Assembly: GCF_004762045.1 (NCBI RefSeq)
Contig: NZ_SJOM01000007.1
Coordinates: 186,001 to 250,000, forward strand
DNA: 64,000 nt
DNA from: Mycobacterium sp. DL99
GTDB lineage: Bacteria; Actinomycetota; Actinomycetes; Mycobacteriales; Mycobacteriaceae
Direction: 5' to 3'
Part shown: positions 53,302 to 61,303 of the stretch, piece after piece
Position numbering within the stretch: position 1 is the stretch's first letter
Layout of the letters: each line of letters begins with the position of its first letter
Position numbers and translations under genes: made by a program
Notes under the pieces: generated by a model
Told to the model about the DNA's origin: nothing
Databases searched by the model: none
The model's input: only the letters and a program-made list of their open reading frames with translations

Positions 53302-54446
53302 GTGTGTGGCGGGTACCGGGCATGCCCGCGTTGTTGGCATGCGCCGGATTGGGTTTCGCCGGGTTCTCCTTGCTGCTGCCGGTCGCCCCGATGTGGGCGG
53401 TGCACATCGGCGCCGACAACCTGGGGGCCGGTGCGGTCAACAGCGTGCTGATGCTGTTCACCGTCATCGCCCAACTGTTGGTCGGGCGGCTGTTGCGGAG
53501 GGCCGGTTGGGCCGTCGCGCAGGCACTCGGGCTCGTACTGCTGGGGATACCCGCTGTGCTGCACTCGCTGACCGGTTCGCTGTGGCAGGTACTGCTTCTG
53601 GCGGCGTTGCGGGGATTGGGCTTCGGCATCCTCACGGTCTGCAGCATCAGGGGTATTGCCGCGCTGATCCCCCAGGAACGCCGGGGCCGTGCGATCGGCG
53701 CGTACGGGCTGTCCATCGCGGCACCGCAGTTCGTGTTGACCCCGCTGGCGCCGTGGCTGGCCGAGAACGTCGGGTACCAACTGGTGTTCGCGCTGGCCGC
53801 TGTCCCCCTGCTGGCGGTGCCGCTGGCGTTCACCCGCCCGGCACCGACGTTGGTAGACGAACCGCGTTCGGACCGGCTCGACGGCATCGGCGGGCTGGTC
53901 GGTCCGATCTCTGCGCTCGTGGTGATCACAGCGGCCGGCGGTGCGATTCTCACCTTCGCTCCCCAATTGGGTGGTGCGACAACTGCGCTCGGGGCGTTGT
54001 TGGCCATGACCGGCATGGCGGCGTTGGCCCGGTGGCTGGTAGGAGGGATTGCCGACCGCCATGGCGCGGCCGGATTCATCGCCCCGATGCTGGGTGTCGG
54101 CGCGGTCGGTCTGGCGGTGATCGCCTTGGGTATCGGTATCGGCGGGTCGTTGGTGATTCTCGGCTGTGGCCTGCTCGGTACTGCCTACGGCGCGCTCCAG
54201 AATCTCACCCTCGTGCAGGCCTTTGCCGCGACCGGCGAGCATGCCCGCGGCGCGGTCAGCGTGGCCTGGAATGTCGGATTCGACGCGGGCACCGGTCTGG
54301 GGTCCCTGGCGGTCGGGGCGCTGGCCACCTCGTTCTCGTTCCCGACGGCGTTCGCCGTGATGACGGCCGCGTGTGTGGGCGTCGGGCTGATCTGGGTGTT
54401 CCCCCGCCAAGATAGGCATGGATCAGAACCGGGCGCCGCTGCTTGA
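53298..54446 (+). CDS. MFS transporter of the amidohydrolase operon
   Basis: A 382-residue major-facilitator protein with about 12 spans, beginning GTG 53298 in a GTGA overlap with the amidohydrolase. Landmarks: LLLPVAPMWAVHIGADNLGA in TM1-2, basic loop GRLLRRAGWAVAQ, RGLGFGILTVCSIRGIAALI around TM4, and the repeat RWLVGGIADRHGAAGFI after TM8. Last gene of the operon; the next gene is convergent. It may import the amide substrate or export a product. Confidence 0.85.
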   Translation: MSVWRVPGMPALLACAGLGFAGFSLLLPVAPMWAVHIGADNLGAGAVNSVLMLFTVIAQLLVGRLLRRAGWAVAQALGLVLLGIPAVLHSLTGSLWQVLLLAALRGLGFGILTVCSIRGIAALIPQERRGRAIGAYGLSIAAPQFVLTPLAPWLAENVGYQLVFALAAVPLLAVPLAFTRPAPTLVDEPRSDRLDGIGGLVGPISALVVITAAGGAILTFAPQLGGATTALGALLAMTGMAALARWLVGGIADRHGAAGFIAPMLGVGAVGLAVIALGIGIGGSLVILGCGLLGTAYGALQNLTLVQAFAATGEHARGAVSVAWNVGFDAGTGLGSLAVGALATSFSFPTAFAVMTAACVGVGLIWVFPRQDRHGSEPGAAA

Positions 54447-54481
54447 CGCGCTACGTATGGCCCGGGAAACGGCCTGCCGGT

Positions 54482-55207
54482 TCACCGGGTGGTTCGAGCT
54501 CCGCCGTTGACCGCGATCACCTGGCCGGTGATGTGGCGCGCTCCAGGTGAGGCGAGGAACGCCACGGTGTCCGCAATATCTCCTGGTGTGCCTGCCCGTC
54601 CGGTCGCGGTGGCCGCGATCAGCTCGGCCCGGCGTTGCCCCGAGAGCTTGTCGCGGAAGAACTCGGTGTCTGCGATGTAGCCGGGTGACACCACGTTGGC
54701 GGTGACACCGCATGATCCCAGCTGGCGCGACAGGTCGACGTTCCATGAGGCGACCGCCGCTTTCGCCGCGCCATAGGAGCCCGAGCCTTGGTCGGCGGCG
54801 ATCGAACCGATGGTGACCACCGAACCGCCGTCGGAGAACTTGTCCAGGCACGCGGTCGTCATCACGACTGCCGAGAGCACGTTGGCCGTGAAGTTCGACA
54901 GCCATGTGTCGGCGACTGTGCGCAGGGACTGGTCGGAGGTGCCAGCGTCGAAATCGCGGTTGCCGCCGGCGTTGTTGACCAGTACGTCGATGCTGTCGAG
55001 GGATGCGGCGAACGCTTCGACCGAATCGAGATCGGTGGCGTCGAAACACGAGACTGTGATGTCTCCCGGCAATTCGGCCGCCGCCTGGTCGAGCGCATCG
55101 CGGCGCCGGCCAGTGATGATGACCGAATCTCCGCAGGCGGCGAAGCGTTGCGCGATGGCCTTACCGATTCCGGTCCCTCCACCGGTAACCACGACGAGAC
55201 GTCCCAT
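54482..55207 (-). CDS. Short-chain dehydrogenase/reductase regulated by MarR
   Basis: A 241-residue classical SDR. The TGGGTGIG cofactor motif is in LVVVTGGGTGIGKAIAQRFA, NNAG is in DVLVNNAGGNRDF, the catalytic Ser is in GSVVTIGSIAADQG and the YxxxK is in GSYGAAKAAVASW. AAGGAG precedes the ATG at 55207. It diverges from a MarR gene with two MarR-type palindromes between, so its substrate is probably the MarR ligand or a relative of it. Confidence 0.9.
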   Translation of the reverse strand: MGRLVVVTGGGTGIGKAIAQRFAACGDSVIITGRRRDALDQAAAELPGDITVSCFDATDLDSVEAFAASLDSIDVLVNNAGGNRDFDAGTSDQSLRTVADTWLSNFTANVLSAVVMTTACLDKFSDGGSVVTIGSIAADQGSGSYGAAKAAVASWNVDLSRQLGSCGVTANVVSPGYIADTEFFRDKLSGQRRAELIAATATGRAGTPGDIADTVAFLASPGARHITGQVIAVNGGARTTR

Positions 55208-55240
55208 TATCACTCCTTGATCCACAGTGCGAGGTAGTTT

Positions 55241-55278
55241 GTTTAGACCTAAACGTAACAGATCGTTTAGAGCTAAAC
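55241..55278. promoter_or_regulatory. Twin MarR operators
   Basis: GTTTAG-AC-CTAAAC (55241-55254) and GTTTAG-AG-CTAAAC (55265-55278) are perfect palindromes 24 bp apart, lying between the divergent SDR and MarR start codons and ending 9 bp before the marR start. Confidence 0.85.
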
Positions 55279-55287
55279 GAGGTGATG

Positions 55288-55830
55288 ATGTCGCTTGATC
55301 CGGATGATTCCGTCGATGCGATCGCATTGGCATGGGCCCAGGAACGTCCAGGCACCGAAGTCGGGTCGATCGGCATCGTCACGCGCATCTGGCATGCCGC
55401 CAAACTCCTCGGCGAGGACCGGCGACGTACGCTGGCCGCCGCCGGGGCGGACACCGCCGTTCTTGACCTGCTGTCGGTATTGCGCCGCGCCGGCGCACCG
55501 TACCGGCTCACGACACGGGAGCTCGCGGACGCCACGATGATCACGGCCGGAGCGATTTCCCAGCGCGTCGGCCGGGCTGAACGCGACGGTCTGGTCGTCC
55601 GCACCACGCGCGGCGACGGGTCCCGCAAGGTCGATGTGGAACTCACCGCGGCCGGTCATGCGCTTGTCGAAGAGCTCGTCGATCGGGTGCTTGGGCGCGA
55701 AGCCGAACTCGTCGCCCATCTTGATGTGGGTGAGCAGCAACAGCTCGCACGCCTGCTGCGCCAGCTGCTCGACGGTCTCGACCTCAAGCTAGACAAGCAG
55801 AAGATCGGTCAGGTCGGCGACAGCAGCTGA
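55288..55830 (+). CDS. MarR-family transcriptional regulator
   Basis: A 180-residue winged-helix repressor (RRAGAPYRLTTRELADATMI, then TAGAISQRVGRAERDGLV and a wing with RTTRGDGSRKVDVELTAAGH). It has ~45 extra N-terminal residues before the dimerisation helices. Three starts are close together (GTG 55282, ATG 55285, ATG 55288); the last is used. It should bind the two GTTTAG palindromes just upstream and control itself and the SDR. Confidence 0.88.
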   Translation: MSLDPDDSVDAIALAWAQERPGTEVGSIGIVTRIWHAAKLLGEDRRRTLAAAGADTAVLDLLSVLRRAGAPYRLTTRELADATMITAGAISQRVGRAERDGLVVRTTRGDGSRKVDVELTAAGHALVEELVDRVLGREAELVAHLDVGEQQQLARLLRQLLDGLDLKLDKQKIGQVGDSS

Positions 55831-55838
55831 CGCGCTGA

Positions 55839-56570
55839 TCAGGTGGCTTTGGCTCTGAGGCCGTCGATATCGGCAAGGTCTATTCCGCCGTAGCGGGTGG
55901 CGATCAGACCGTGCCGTTCGAAGTCTTTGAGGATCTTGTTCAGCGACGGACGCTGTACGCCGAGCATGGCGGCAAGGGTGCGTTGAGTGAGCGGGACCGA
56001 GCCGTCGATGGCTTCGTCGAGCAGTATCTGGGCAACCTGGGCTGGGAGGGGGCGACCGAGCATCGCAACCAATCGGCTCTGCCCGGCCGACACCCGCTGG
56101 GCGACCGAAGACAGCCAGCGGCGGGCGATGTTGGGGTGGCTGGTCAGCAACCGATCGAACGTGGGGCGGTCCAGATACAGGCACGTGCAGTCACCGATGG
56201 CGCGCGCGGTGTAGGCGATCGGCATATCGAGCAGCAGGGCGATATCGCCGTCTACGTCGCCGGGGCGCATCACGTCGACGACGACCCGGCGGCGGCCGGA
56301 ACCGACGGCCAGTTCGATCTGGCCTTGACGCACGATCCAGACTCCGGTGGGTTCTTGTCCGGCGGCGAACAACACTGCACCGGAGGCGAACTGCTTGGCC
56401 ACAAGGGTTCCTGCCAGGGCAGCGACATCCTCGCGGAGCAGCGGCGCCGCTGGGCCTCGGCCCACGCATCGGGCGACCCAGGCGGCGTAGCGGATCGGCA
56501 GGTCGGGTGGGCTCTCGCCGCCGGCGAGCGTCTGTATCGCGTGTCGGATCGATCCGTGGTTGTCGGGCAT
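55839..56570 (-). CDS. CRP/FNR-family transcriptional regulator
   Basis: A 243-residue regulator. The cyclic-nucleotide-binding-like domain spans about residues 60-165 ([40 protein letters not shown]); the usual cAMP phosphate-binding Arg-Ser/Thr pair is not clear, so the ligand may differ. The C-terminal HTH is [20 protein letters not shown] followed by [12 protein letters not shown]. The ATG at 56570 has AAGGGGAAAG before it. Two CRP-like boxes lie just upstream (56598-56646), suggesting autoregulation. Confidence 0.88.
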   Translation of the reverse strand: MPDNHGSIRHAIQTLAGGESPPDLPIRYAAWVARCVGRGPAAPLLREDVAALAGTLVAKQFASGAVLFAAGQEPTGVWIVRQGQIELAVGSGRRRVVVDVMRPGDVDGDIALLLDMPIAYTARAIGDCTCLYLDRPTFDRLLTSHPNIARRWLSSVAQRVSAGQSRLVAMLGRPLPAQVAQILLDEAIDGSVPLTQRTLAAMLGVQRPSLNKILKDFERHGLIATRYGGIDLADIDGLRAKAT

Positions 56571-56829
56571 CTTTCCCCTTCGGTCCTCCTTCGAGGGTGT
56601 CATCGTGCTGACAATCCACACGGACGAATGTCATCGTGCCGACAATGGTGCCACCGGCACAACCGTCGCAGCGCTGCCTTCTCGACGCCGAAGGGTGGTG
56701 GCGTTCTGCGTCATGTGCAACGACCCGCGCATCAACGCCGATCTGCGCCAGGGGCTCAAGGGTCAGTGAATGTTCACTCCGCCCACGACGCGACTGCCGA
56801 GACCGTGGACGGTGTGGCGAAGTTGGCAC
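56571..56829. other. Upstream region of the CRP-like gene, no confident gene
   Basis: 259 bp between the CRP-like start and the doxX stop. It holds the two repeated boxes near the CRP-like gene. A rightward frame (to 56769, ending VVAFCVMCNDPRINADLRQG and LKGQ) has no ribosome site and lies partly over the boxes, so I do not call it a gene. Confidence 0.5.
56598..56646. promoter_or_regulatory. Two CRP-like boxes upstream of the CRP/FNR gene
   Basis: TGTCATCGTGCTGACAAT (56598-56615) and TGTCATCGTGCCGACAAT (56629-56646), 17 of 18 bases identical, starts 31 bp apart (three turns). The first is the inverted repeat TGTCA-N6-TGACA, the same geometry as the CRP consensus TGTGA-N6-TCACA. Confidence 0.7.
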
Positions 56830-57276
56830 TCAGGGCTGAACTGACCTGACATCGGTGCGGGGTTGTCGGCGTGCGCGGCCGCGGATGGCATCCAGCGCGA
56901 AGGCGCCCGGTCCGGTGAACACCAAAAGCAGGAATCCGAAGCAGTACAGGATCGCGAACTCGCCGCCATTCTGTGGGTCGATCGGCCACAGCGCGTTGGG
57001 CTGATGCAGCCAGAAGTAGGCGACGGCCATCTCACCGGAAGCGATCAGCGCGGCGATAGGGATAAACAACCCGACCACGATGAGCAGGCCGGTGACCAGC
57101 TCGTTCAGCCCGGCCCACCAGAACGGGAAGTCGCCGACCGCTACCGAAGGGCCGACTGGCCATCCGAACAACTTCACGGTTCCGTTGAGGGTGAACATCA
57201 GTCCGAACACGATGCGGAACACACTCAGGACGGCAGGTGAGTAGGCATTCAGGCGGGTTTGCAGGTTCTGGATCAT
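56830..57276 (-). CDS. DoxX-family membrane protein
   Basis: A 148-residue four-span membrane protein of the DoxX family (LSVFRIVFGLMFTLNGTVKL, FPFWWAGLNELVTGLLIVVG, GEMAVAYFWLHQPNALWPID, FAILYCFGFLLLVFTGPGAF). DoxX proteins are linked to thiosulfate/quinone redox and, in mycobacteria, to oxidative-stress complexes. It reads in the same direction as the CRP-like gene and has a weak CRP-like box 129 bp upstream of its start. Confidence 0.85.
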   Translation of the reverse strand: MIQNLQTRLNAYSPAVLSVFRIVFGLMFTLNGTVKLFGWPVGPSVAVGDFPFWWAGLNELVTGLLIVVGLFIPIAALIASGEMAVAYFWLHQPNALWPIDPQNGGEFAILYCFGFLLLVFTGPGAFALDAIRGRARRQPRTDVRSVQP

Positions 57277-57442
57277 GAGGACCGCCTTTCTTCCTTCTCA
57301 GGACGATCAGCGCGTAGGCGAGCAGCCCATCGGGGGAAGGTACTTCGAGGGAGTCGAGGTTCCGAGGACGACCTTCCTCGTCGGCGGACGCCACCAGATC
57401 GTTATGTCAGACGCTTGATCAGAACGTCGTCGAGCGGGGTTC
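57277..57442. other. 166-bp gap with one weak CRP-like box
   Basis: Between doxX and the small secreted protein gene. At 57405-57421 the sequence TGTCA-GACGCT-TGATCA partly matches the CRP-like boxes at 56.6 kb. No gene seen. Confidence 0.35.
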
Positions 57443-57751
57443 TCAGCAACTGAGGTAAATATCGATCGTCTTCGCCACGACTGTTGTGGCCAAGTCGTTT
57501 TTGGCGCCGGGAGCTCCGCTGTCCGTCCTGGAGTACGTGTGGCCGGGCTTTGCCGTACCGACCGTGCATTGGCTCAGCGGAGCGTCGCCGACCTTGTGAA
57601 CGATGACCGCATAGCCCTGTGCCCGCAGTGAATCTATCGTGTCCTGCGCTGTTCCGACGCCGGACGGTGCCGCTGCGGCCGGCGAAGCCAGCCCGAAAGT
57701 CGCAGCGACCAGACCGGCGGCTGCAATCGTCGTGAAAGCAACCTTCCTCAT
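57443..57751 (-). CDS. Small secreted protein, unknown function
   Basis: A 102-residue protein with a clear signal peptide (MRKVAFTTIAAAGLVAATFG, ending near PAAAAPSG). The mature part is ~60 residues with two cysteines (LSQCTVG and the C-terminal YLSC), probably a disulfide, and a segment IDSLRAQGYAVIVHKVGDAP that recurs in small mycobacterial secreted proteins of unknown role. GGAAGG precedes the ATG. A third copy of the CRP-like box lies about 100 bp upstream, so the CRP/FNR regulator may control it. Confidence 0.8.
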   Translation of the reverse strand: MRKVAFTTIAAAGLVAATFGLASPAAAAPSGVGTAQDTIDSLRAQGYAVIVHKVGDAPLSQCTVGTAKPGHTYSRTDSGAPGAKNDLATTVVAKTIDIYLSC

Positions 57752-57850
57752 CTTCGTGCCTTCCGTCCTGCACGGACAAACCATTCACCCAGTGAGCATG
57801 TTCGTCCAAGAATCATCGTTGTCGTCCCGCGCCCAAATTCACCGCTGGAT

Positions 57851-57867
57851 TGACATCACGCTGACAA
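57851..57867. promoter_or_regulatory. Third CRP-like box
   Basis: TGACATCACGCTGACAA matches the box at 56598 in 14 of 17 positions, including the whole GCTGACAA half. It lies upstream of the small secreted protein gene, read on the other strand. Confidence 0.4.
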
Positions 57868-58154
57868 ACCTGGCGCGCGCCTGTTCCTTCGCTCATCGGC
57901 CGGCCCGGCATGTTCGCGTTAGCCGCGCTGCTGTCCTACTAAACGATCAAGTGACTCGCTCGGTTCAACCGTCGCATCTGTGGTCACGCGTCGACGCCAA
58001 TGCCCCAGTACACGACCGGGGTACGCGCAACGGTGCTGCGCGCTCTGTGGCGCGATTGGTTTCAGGCGCATGGGAACGACGCCGCCGACTTTGCGGTGCG
58101 CGCCAATGGCCTGACGAACAGTCGGCGGATCGTGCCGCGTGCCGGGGGTAACGG

Positions 58155-58603
58155 TTCGATCGTGCGGGTGGCAAGCTCGCGTTCGTCGGTGGCGGCCACC
58201 GTTTCGGTACGCGCTCGGGCGGGTGTTCGTTGTGTGAGAACAGGAAATGATCGACATGTCCGGGGGATACCTGGCCTTCGGGAGCGCGCTGAAGTCGTTG
58301 GCCCGCAATATGGCTCCCGCTTCCGGTGCGAAAACTGTGTCATCGCAACATCACTCGGTGTCGATGTTCGCCGGGGCAGCGTTGTCGGCGTTCGCCCGGC
58401 GCATGCGTCGAAGTCAATGCCGCGTTGACGCGCTGATCGATCCGACTACCGCGGACCTCTCCAGCATGCCACCGGTGATGATCAAAGTCGGTGCAGACGA
58501 ATTACTGTTCGCAGACTCGGAATTGGCGACGCAACGGCAGGCCGGTACGCATGCGGCGTGTGGCAGGCCATCGGCTATATGGGCGACTTCGTCAAAGGCG
58601 TGA
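58155..58603 (+). pseudogene. Remnants of an HSL-type alpha/beta-hydrolase (esterase)
   Basis: No intact gene is visible between 57752 and 58622. Pieces of a lipase/esterase appear in order but in different frames. They are an oxyanion-loop relic (LAFVGGGHRFG, from 58179 in one frame), a nucleophile-elbow relic (DMSGGYLAFGSALKSLAR, from 58253) and the acid-residue region (DLSSMPPVMIKVGADELLFA, near 58450, then DSELATQR). The last is a good match to the family block LPP-x2-I-x-VG-x-DE-x-L-x2-D. The expected HGGG is broken and the GDSAGG elbow is one residue short. Rv0216 in M. tuberculosis is followed by the esterase gene lipW, so this may be a decayed relative. The 5' part of the gap (57868-58154) shows nothing else. 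Confidence 0.5.
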
Positions 58604-58622
58604 CCGACGCGGCTGCCCCGGG

Positions 58623-59390
58623 TCAGCCGGCCTGGCGCTGCAGCGTGACCGAGGCGGTGTTGGCGTCGGCGTGGGTGGCGATGCCGCTGCCCTTCGCCGT
58701 CACGGCCAGTGCCGTGCGGTCCCCCCGGAACAGGTCGCGGGAGAACTCGCACGGGGAACCGTTCTGGTCATAGGTGACGCGGGTGATCAGCAGCAGGGCC
58801 GCCTTGGGCTTGATGCCCAGCAGGGTGGCTTCACTACTGGTGGCGCTGACCGCTTCGATGCGCTCGTCGGCCCGGCCGGTGACCAAACCGTATCGGGATT
58901 CCAGGATTTCGTAGAGCGAGCCGCCCAGCTGCTGGTCGAGCAGACCGGGAAAGGCGTCAGCGGGAAACTGTGCGTGTTCGAGCGAGATGGGGGAGCCGTC
59001 GGCCAGTCGGACGCGTTGGATCTCGATGACGTAGTCGCCGGGGCCCAGCCGCAGGGCGGTCTTGGTGGCGTCGTCGGGGGTGGTGATGCGCGTCGAGAGC
59101 ACCCGCGTGCCGGCGACGTACCCCTGATTGGCCAGGAAGGCAGGTACGCCGACCACGTCGGAGAGGTGGCGCTCGACCTGCCCGTGGCTGATGAAGATGC
59201 CACCGGCCCGGCCGATCACCCGGTGCACCAGCCCGGCTTCCTCCAGCGCGGCCAGCACCTGGCGCAGGCTGGAGCGGCTGGTGCCGTAGCGTTCGGCCAG
59301 GTCGCGCTCACTGCCGAGCTTGGCGCCCGGGGTGCCCGCGTTGATATCGCCGACGATTCGCCTGCGCAACTCCTCGCTGTGAACTGCCAC
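58623..59390 (-). CDS. GntR-family (HutC/UTRA) regulator of the microcompartment locus
   Basis: A 255-residue regulator with an N-terminal GntR winged helix (GAKLGSERDLAERYGTSRSS, then LRQVLAALEEAGLVHR) and a UTRA ligand domain (about 95-245; TRITTPDDATKTALRLGPGD, SLEHAQFPADAFPGLL, CEFSRDLFRGDR). The start is GTG 59390. It is the last gene of the leftward microcompartment cluster and probably senses a pathway metabolite. A perfect palindrome TGAACTAGAGTTCA lies 46 bp upstream of its start. Confidence 0.88.
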   Translation of the reverse strand: MAVHSEELRRRIVGDINAGTPGAKLGSERDLAERYGTSRSSLRQVLAALEEAGLVHRVIGRAGGIFISHGQVERHLSDVVGVPAFLANQGYVAGTRVLSTRITTPDDATKTALRLGPGDYVIEIQRVRLADGSPISLEHAQFPADAFPGLLDQQLGGSLYEILESRYGLVTGRADERIEAVSATSSEATLLGIKPKAALLLITRVTYDQNGSPCEFSRDLFRGDRTALAVTAKGSGIATHADANTASVTLQRQAG

Positions 59391-59435
59391 CCCGGCCCCC
59401 TGCCCGTGTATTGGTCCAGCCAATTCTATCCAGGT

Positions 59436-59449
59436 TGAACTAGAGTTCA
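59436..59449. promoter_or_regulatory. Candidate GntR operator
   Basis: TGAACT-AG-AGTTCA is a perfect 14-bp palindrome straddling the SDR stop codon. A second smaller repeat ATTGG-N5-CCAAT is at 59410-59424. Both lie between the SDR and the GntR start. Confidence 0.45.
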
Positions 59450-60219
59450 GCGATCGCCATGTGAGATTCGGGAAGAATCTGTCCGCCGTCGACGACCAGC
59501 GACTGTCCGGTGACGTACGCGGCTTCGTCCGTGGCGAAGAACAGCGCCGCGTTACCGATGTCAGCGACCGATCCGAGTCGGCCGGCAGGCACCGCCGAGG
59601 CCATTTGGTCCATGTAGTCCTGGCCCATTTCGACAAGGCCCTCGGTGATGATGTTGCCGGGCAGCACGGCGTTGATGGTGATCTTCTTCGGGGCCAGCTC
59701 CATCGCGGCGGTGCGCAGGAAGCCCAGCTGGGCGGCCTTCGACGCGCCGTAGTGCGACCAGCCGGGGTAACCGGTGATCGGGCCCGTGATCGACGACGTG
59801 ATGACGACGCGTCCGTGGCCACTGGCGGTCAGCGCCGCGAGTGCGGCCTGCACGATGTACACGGTGCCCTTGAAGTTCACCGCAAGGACCTGGTCGATGT
59901 CGTCGGGGGTGAGATCCTCCAGGCGCCCGGACGGGAAGATGCCGGCATTGGCGCAGACGATGTCCAGCCCGCCGTGCCGCTCGACGGCCGCGCTGACCAC
60001 CTGCCGAGCGTCTTCGGGGCTGGTCACATCCGCGCGAAGGGCGCTGACCCGCCCCGGGGCGTCGGTGAGCGCGGCGACGGCCTCGTCGAGGTCAGCCTGG
60101 TTGCGTCCGGTGATGAGGACGTCCACGCCGGCGTTGGCGAAGGTCTGGGCGATGCCGCGGCCGATGCCCTTGCTGCCGCCGGTGACGATGGCCGAGCGGC
60201 CCTGAAGCGATGCGAACAT
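59440..60219 (-). CDS. SDR of the microcompartment locus (probable aminoacetone/1-amino-2-propanol oxidoreductase)
   Basis: A 259-residue classical SDR: cofactor motif [40 protein letters not shown] (NAG variant), catalytic Ser in [16 protein letters not shown], YxxxK in [14 protein letters not shown]. In RMM loci this enzyme is thought to interconvert aminoacetone and 1-amino-2-propanol. It has no obvious encapsulation peptide. AAAGGAAC precedes the ATG; the kinase gene lies 19 bp upstream. The reaction is inferred from locus context. Confidence 0.85.
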   Translation of the reverse strand: MFASLQGRSAIVTGGSKGIGRGIAQTFANAGVDVLITGRNQADLDEAVAALTDAPGRVSALRADVTSPEDARQVVSAAVERHGGLDIVCANAGIFPSGRLEDLTPDDIDQVLAVNFKGTVYIVQAALAALTASGHGRVVITSSITGPITGYPGWSHYGASKAAQLGFLRTAAMELAPKKITINAVLPGNIITEGLVEMGQDYMDQMASAVPAGRLGSVADIGNAALFFATDEAAYVTGQSLVVDGGQILPESHMAIAEL

Positions 60220-60238
60220 TGTTGGGTTCCTTTGAGAG

Positions 60239-61234
60239 TCAGGTCAGGGTGAGTCCGTTGGAGCGCAGGTAGCGCTCGGCGAGTTCACAGCTACCCGCGG
60301 CGTAACTGATGGCCTTGGTGGCCGATTCCCTGGAGTGGCTGTGGCTGCCCATCCAGGCCAGCAGAAGCAGCCTGCGCAGCAGCACGAACGACGCCAGCAT
60401 GTCCTCGTCCGAGGTGGGCAGGTCGCGTCGCGTGCGGTAGCCGCGCACCCAGGCGTCCTGCCATTCCGGCAGTGCCGGATCATCTTCGATGAACGACACC
60501 GCGGTGCCGAAATCATAGAAATACCAACCGAATCCGCAGTCATCGAAGTCGATGACCGTGATCTTGGCAGTTCCCGCCGGGTTGGGGTCGACCAGCAGAT
60601 TGGCCAGCCGCAGGTCAGCGTGGATCAGACCGTAGACATCGGGGCCGGTGCCGTAGGCGTGCAGCCGATCGTGCAGCAGCGCCTGGGCGCGCTCCAGCAC
60701 CTGCTGCTCGGCCGTGCCGACGCCTTCGGCATCGTGCCAGCGCCCCCAACGGGGAGCCGCGCCCAAGCTGTGCTCCCAGTCCCAGGAGAACCGGCCGAAC
60801 CCGGCCGGACGCTCCCACCGCTGTGAATGGTCGTGCAGCGCAGCGGTGATCCGGCCCAGCGTATGGAAATCATCGAGGGTCAGCGTGCCCTCGTCGGGTT
60901 CGGCCCCGGCGACCATGCCGAAATGCACGGCGTGGCGATCGGTTCCGTCGGCGTTGACGGTTACCAGGCGACGTCCGTCCCGGGTGGGCAGCACTGACGG
61001 GACCGTGACATCGCTGTCGGCCCGCAGTGCTGCCAGCCAGTCCAGTTCCGACTCGATCTCGTGGGGCTGGTGGTAGTTCTGCCGGTGCACCCGCAGGATG
61101 GACTGGGTGCCGGCGTCCTCGACGAGATAGGTGGCATTCTCGGACAGGTTCAGCAACCGCAACGTCGCGTCCGCCCCGATGTCGTACTGGCGTAACGCCA
61201 GTTGGGCGACATCGATCTCGTCGGTGATAACCAT
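60239..61234 (-). CDS. APH-fold kinase, probable (S)-1-amino-2-propanol kinase
   Basis: A 331-residue aminoglycoside-phosphotransferase-fold kinase. The Brenner motif is [15 protein letters not shown] (catalytic Asp, Asn metal ligand) and the DFD metal site is [11 protein letters not shown]. The nucleotide-binding N-lobe has [19 protein letters not shown]. The orthologous position in M. smegmatis RMM encodes a characterised (S)-1-amino-2-propanol kinase, so the same role is expected: phosphorylating amino-propanol before a phospho-lyase makes propionaldehyde. It is not an antibiotic-resistance gene by context. Confidence 0.88.
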   Translation of the reverse strand: MVITDEIDVAQLALRQYDIGADATLRLLNLSENATYLVEDAGTQSILRVHRQNYHQPHEIESELDWLAALRADSDVTVPSVLPTRDGRRLVTVNADGTDRHAVHFGMVAGAEPDEGTLTLDDFHTLGRITAALHDHSQRWERPAGFGRFSWDWEHSLGAAPRWGRWHDAEGVGTAEQQVLERAQALLHDRLHAYGTGPDVYGLIHADLRLANLLVDPNPAGTAKITVIDFDDCGFGWYFYDFGTAVSFIEDDPALPEWQDAWVRGYRTRRDLPTSDEDMLASFVLLRRLLLLAWMGSHSHSRESATKAISYAAGSCELAERYLRSNGLTLT

Positions 61235-61246
61235 CAGCGCCTTCTC

Positions 61247-61303
61247 CTCTTCGCGCGAGCGCTCATCAGTGCAATCTCTTCTTCGCGCAGGCGCTCATCA
61301 GTG
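61247..61303. repeat. Short tandem repeat between BMC-T and kinase genes
   Basis: Two copies of about 25 bp (CTCTTCGCGCGAGCGCTCATCAGTG, split here as CTCTTCGCGCGAG and CGCTCATCAGTG, at 61247-61271; the second at 61278-61303 with a few changes). On the coding strand each contains CACTGATGAGCGC, with overlapping stop and start codons, starting inside the BMC-T stop. This resembles the overlapping stop/start design of mycobacterial interspersed units (MIRU-like). Confidence 0.5.

Noticed and set aside
57939..57948. CTAAACGATC, identical to the outer half of a MarR operator
   Set aside because: Only a half-site in a non-coding stretch, with no second arm; chance match is likely.
58623..59822. 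GntR gene extended to a 399-codon frame
   Set aside because: The extra N-terminal part lies over the SDR coding sequence and has no GntR-type features; GTG 59390 starts exactly at the winged helix.
60239..61234. Reading the APH-fold kinase as an aminoglycoside resistance gene
   Set aside because: It lies inside a microcompartment operon whose known counterpart acts on 1-amino-2-propanol.
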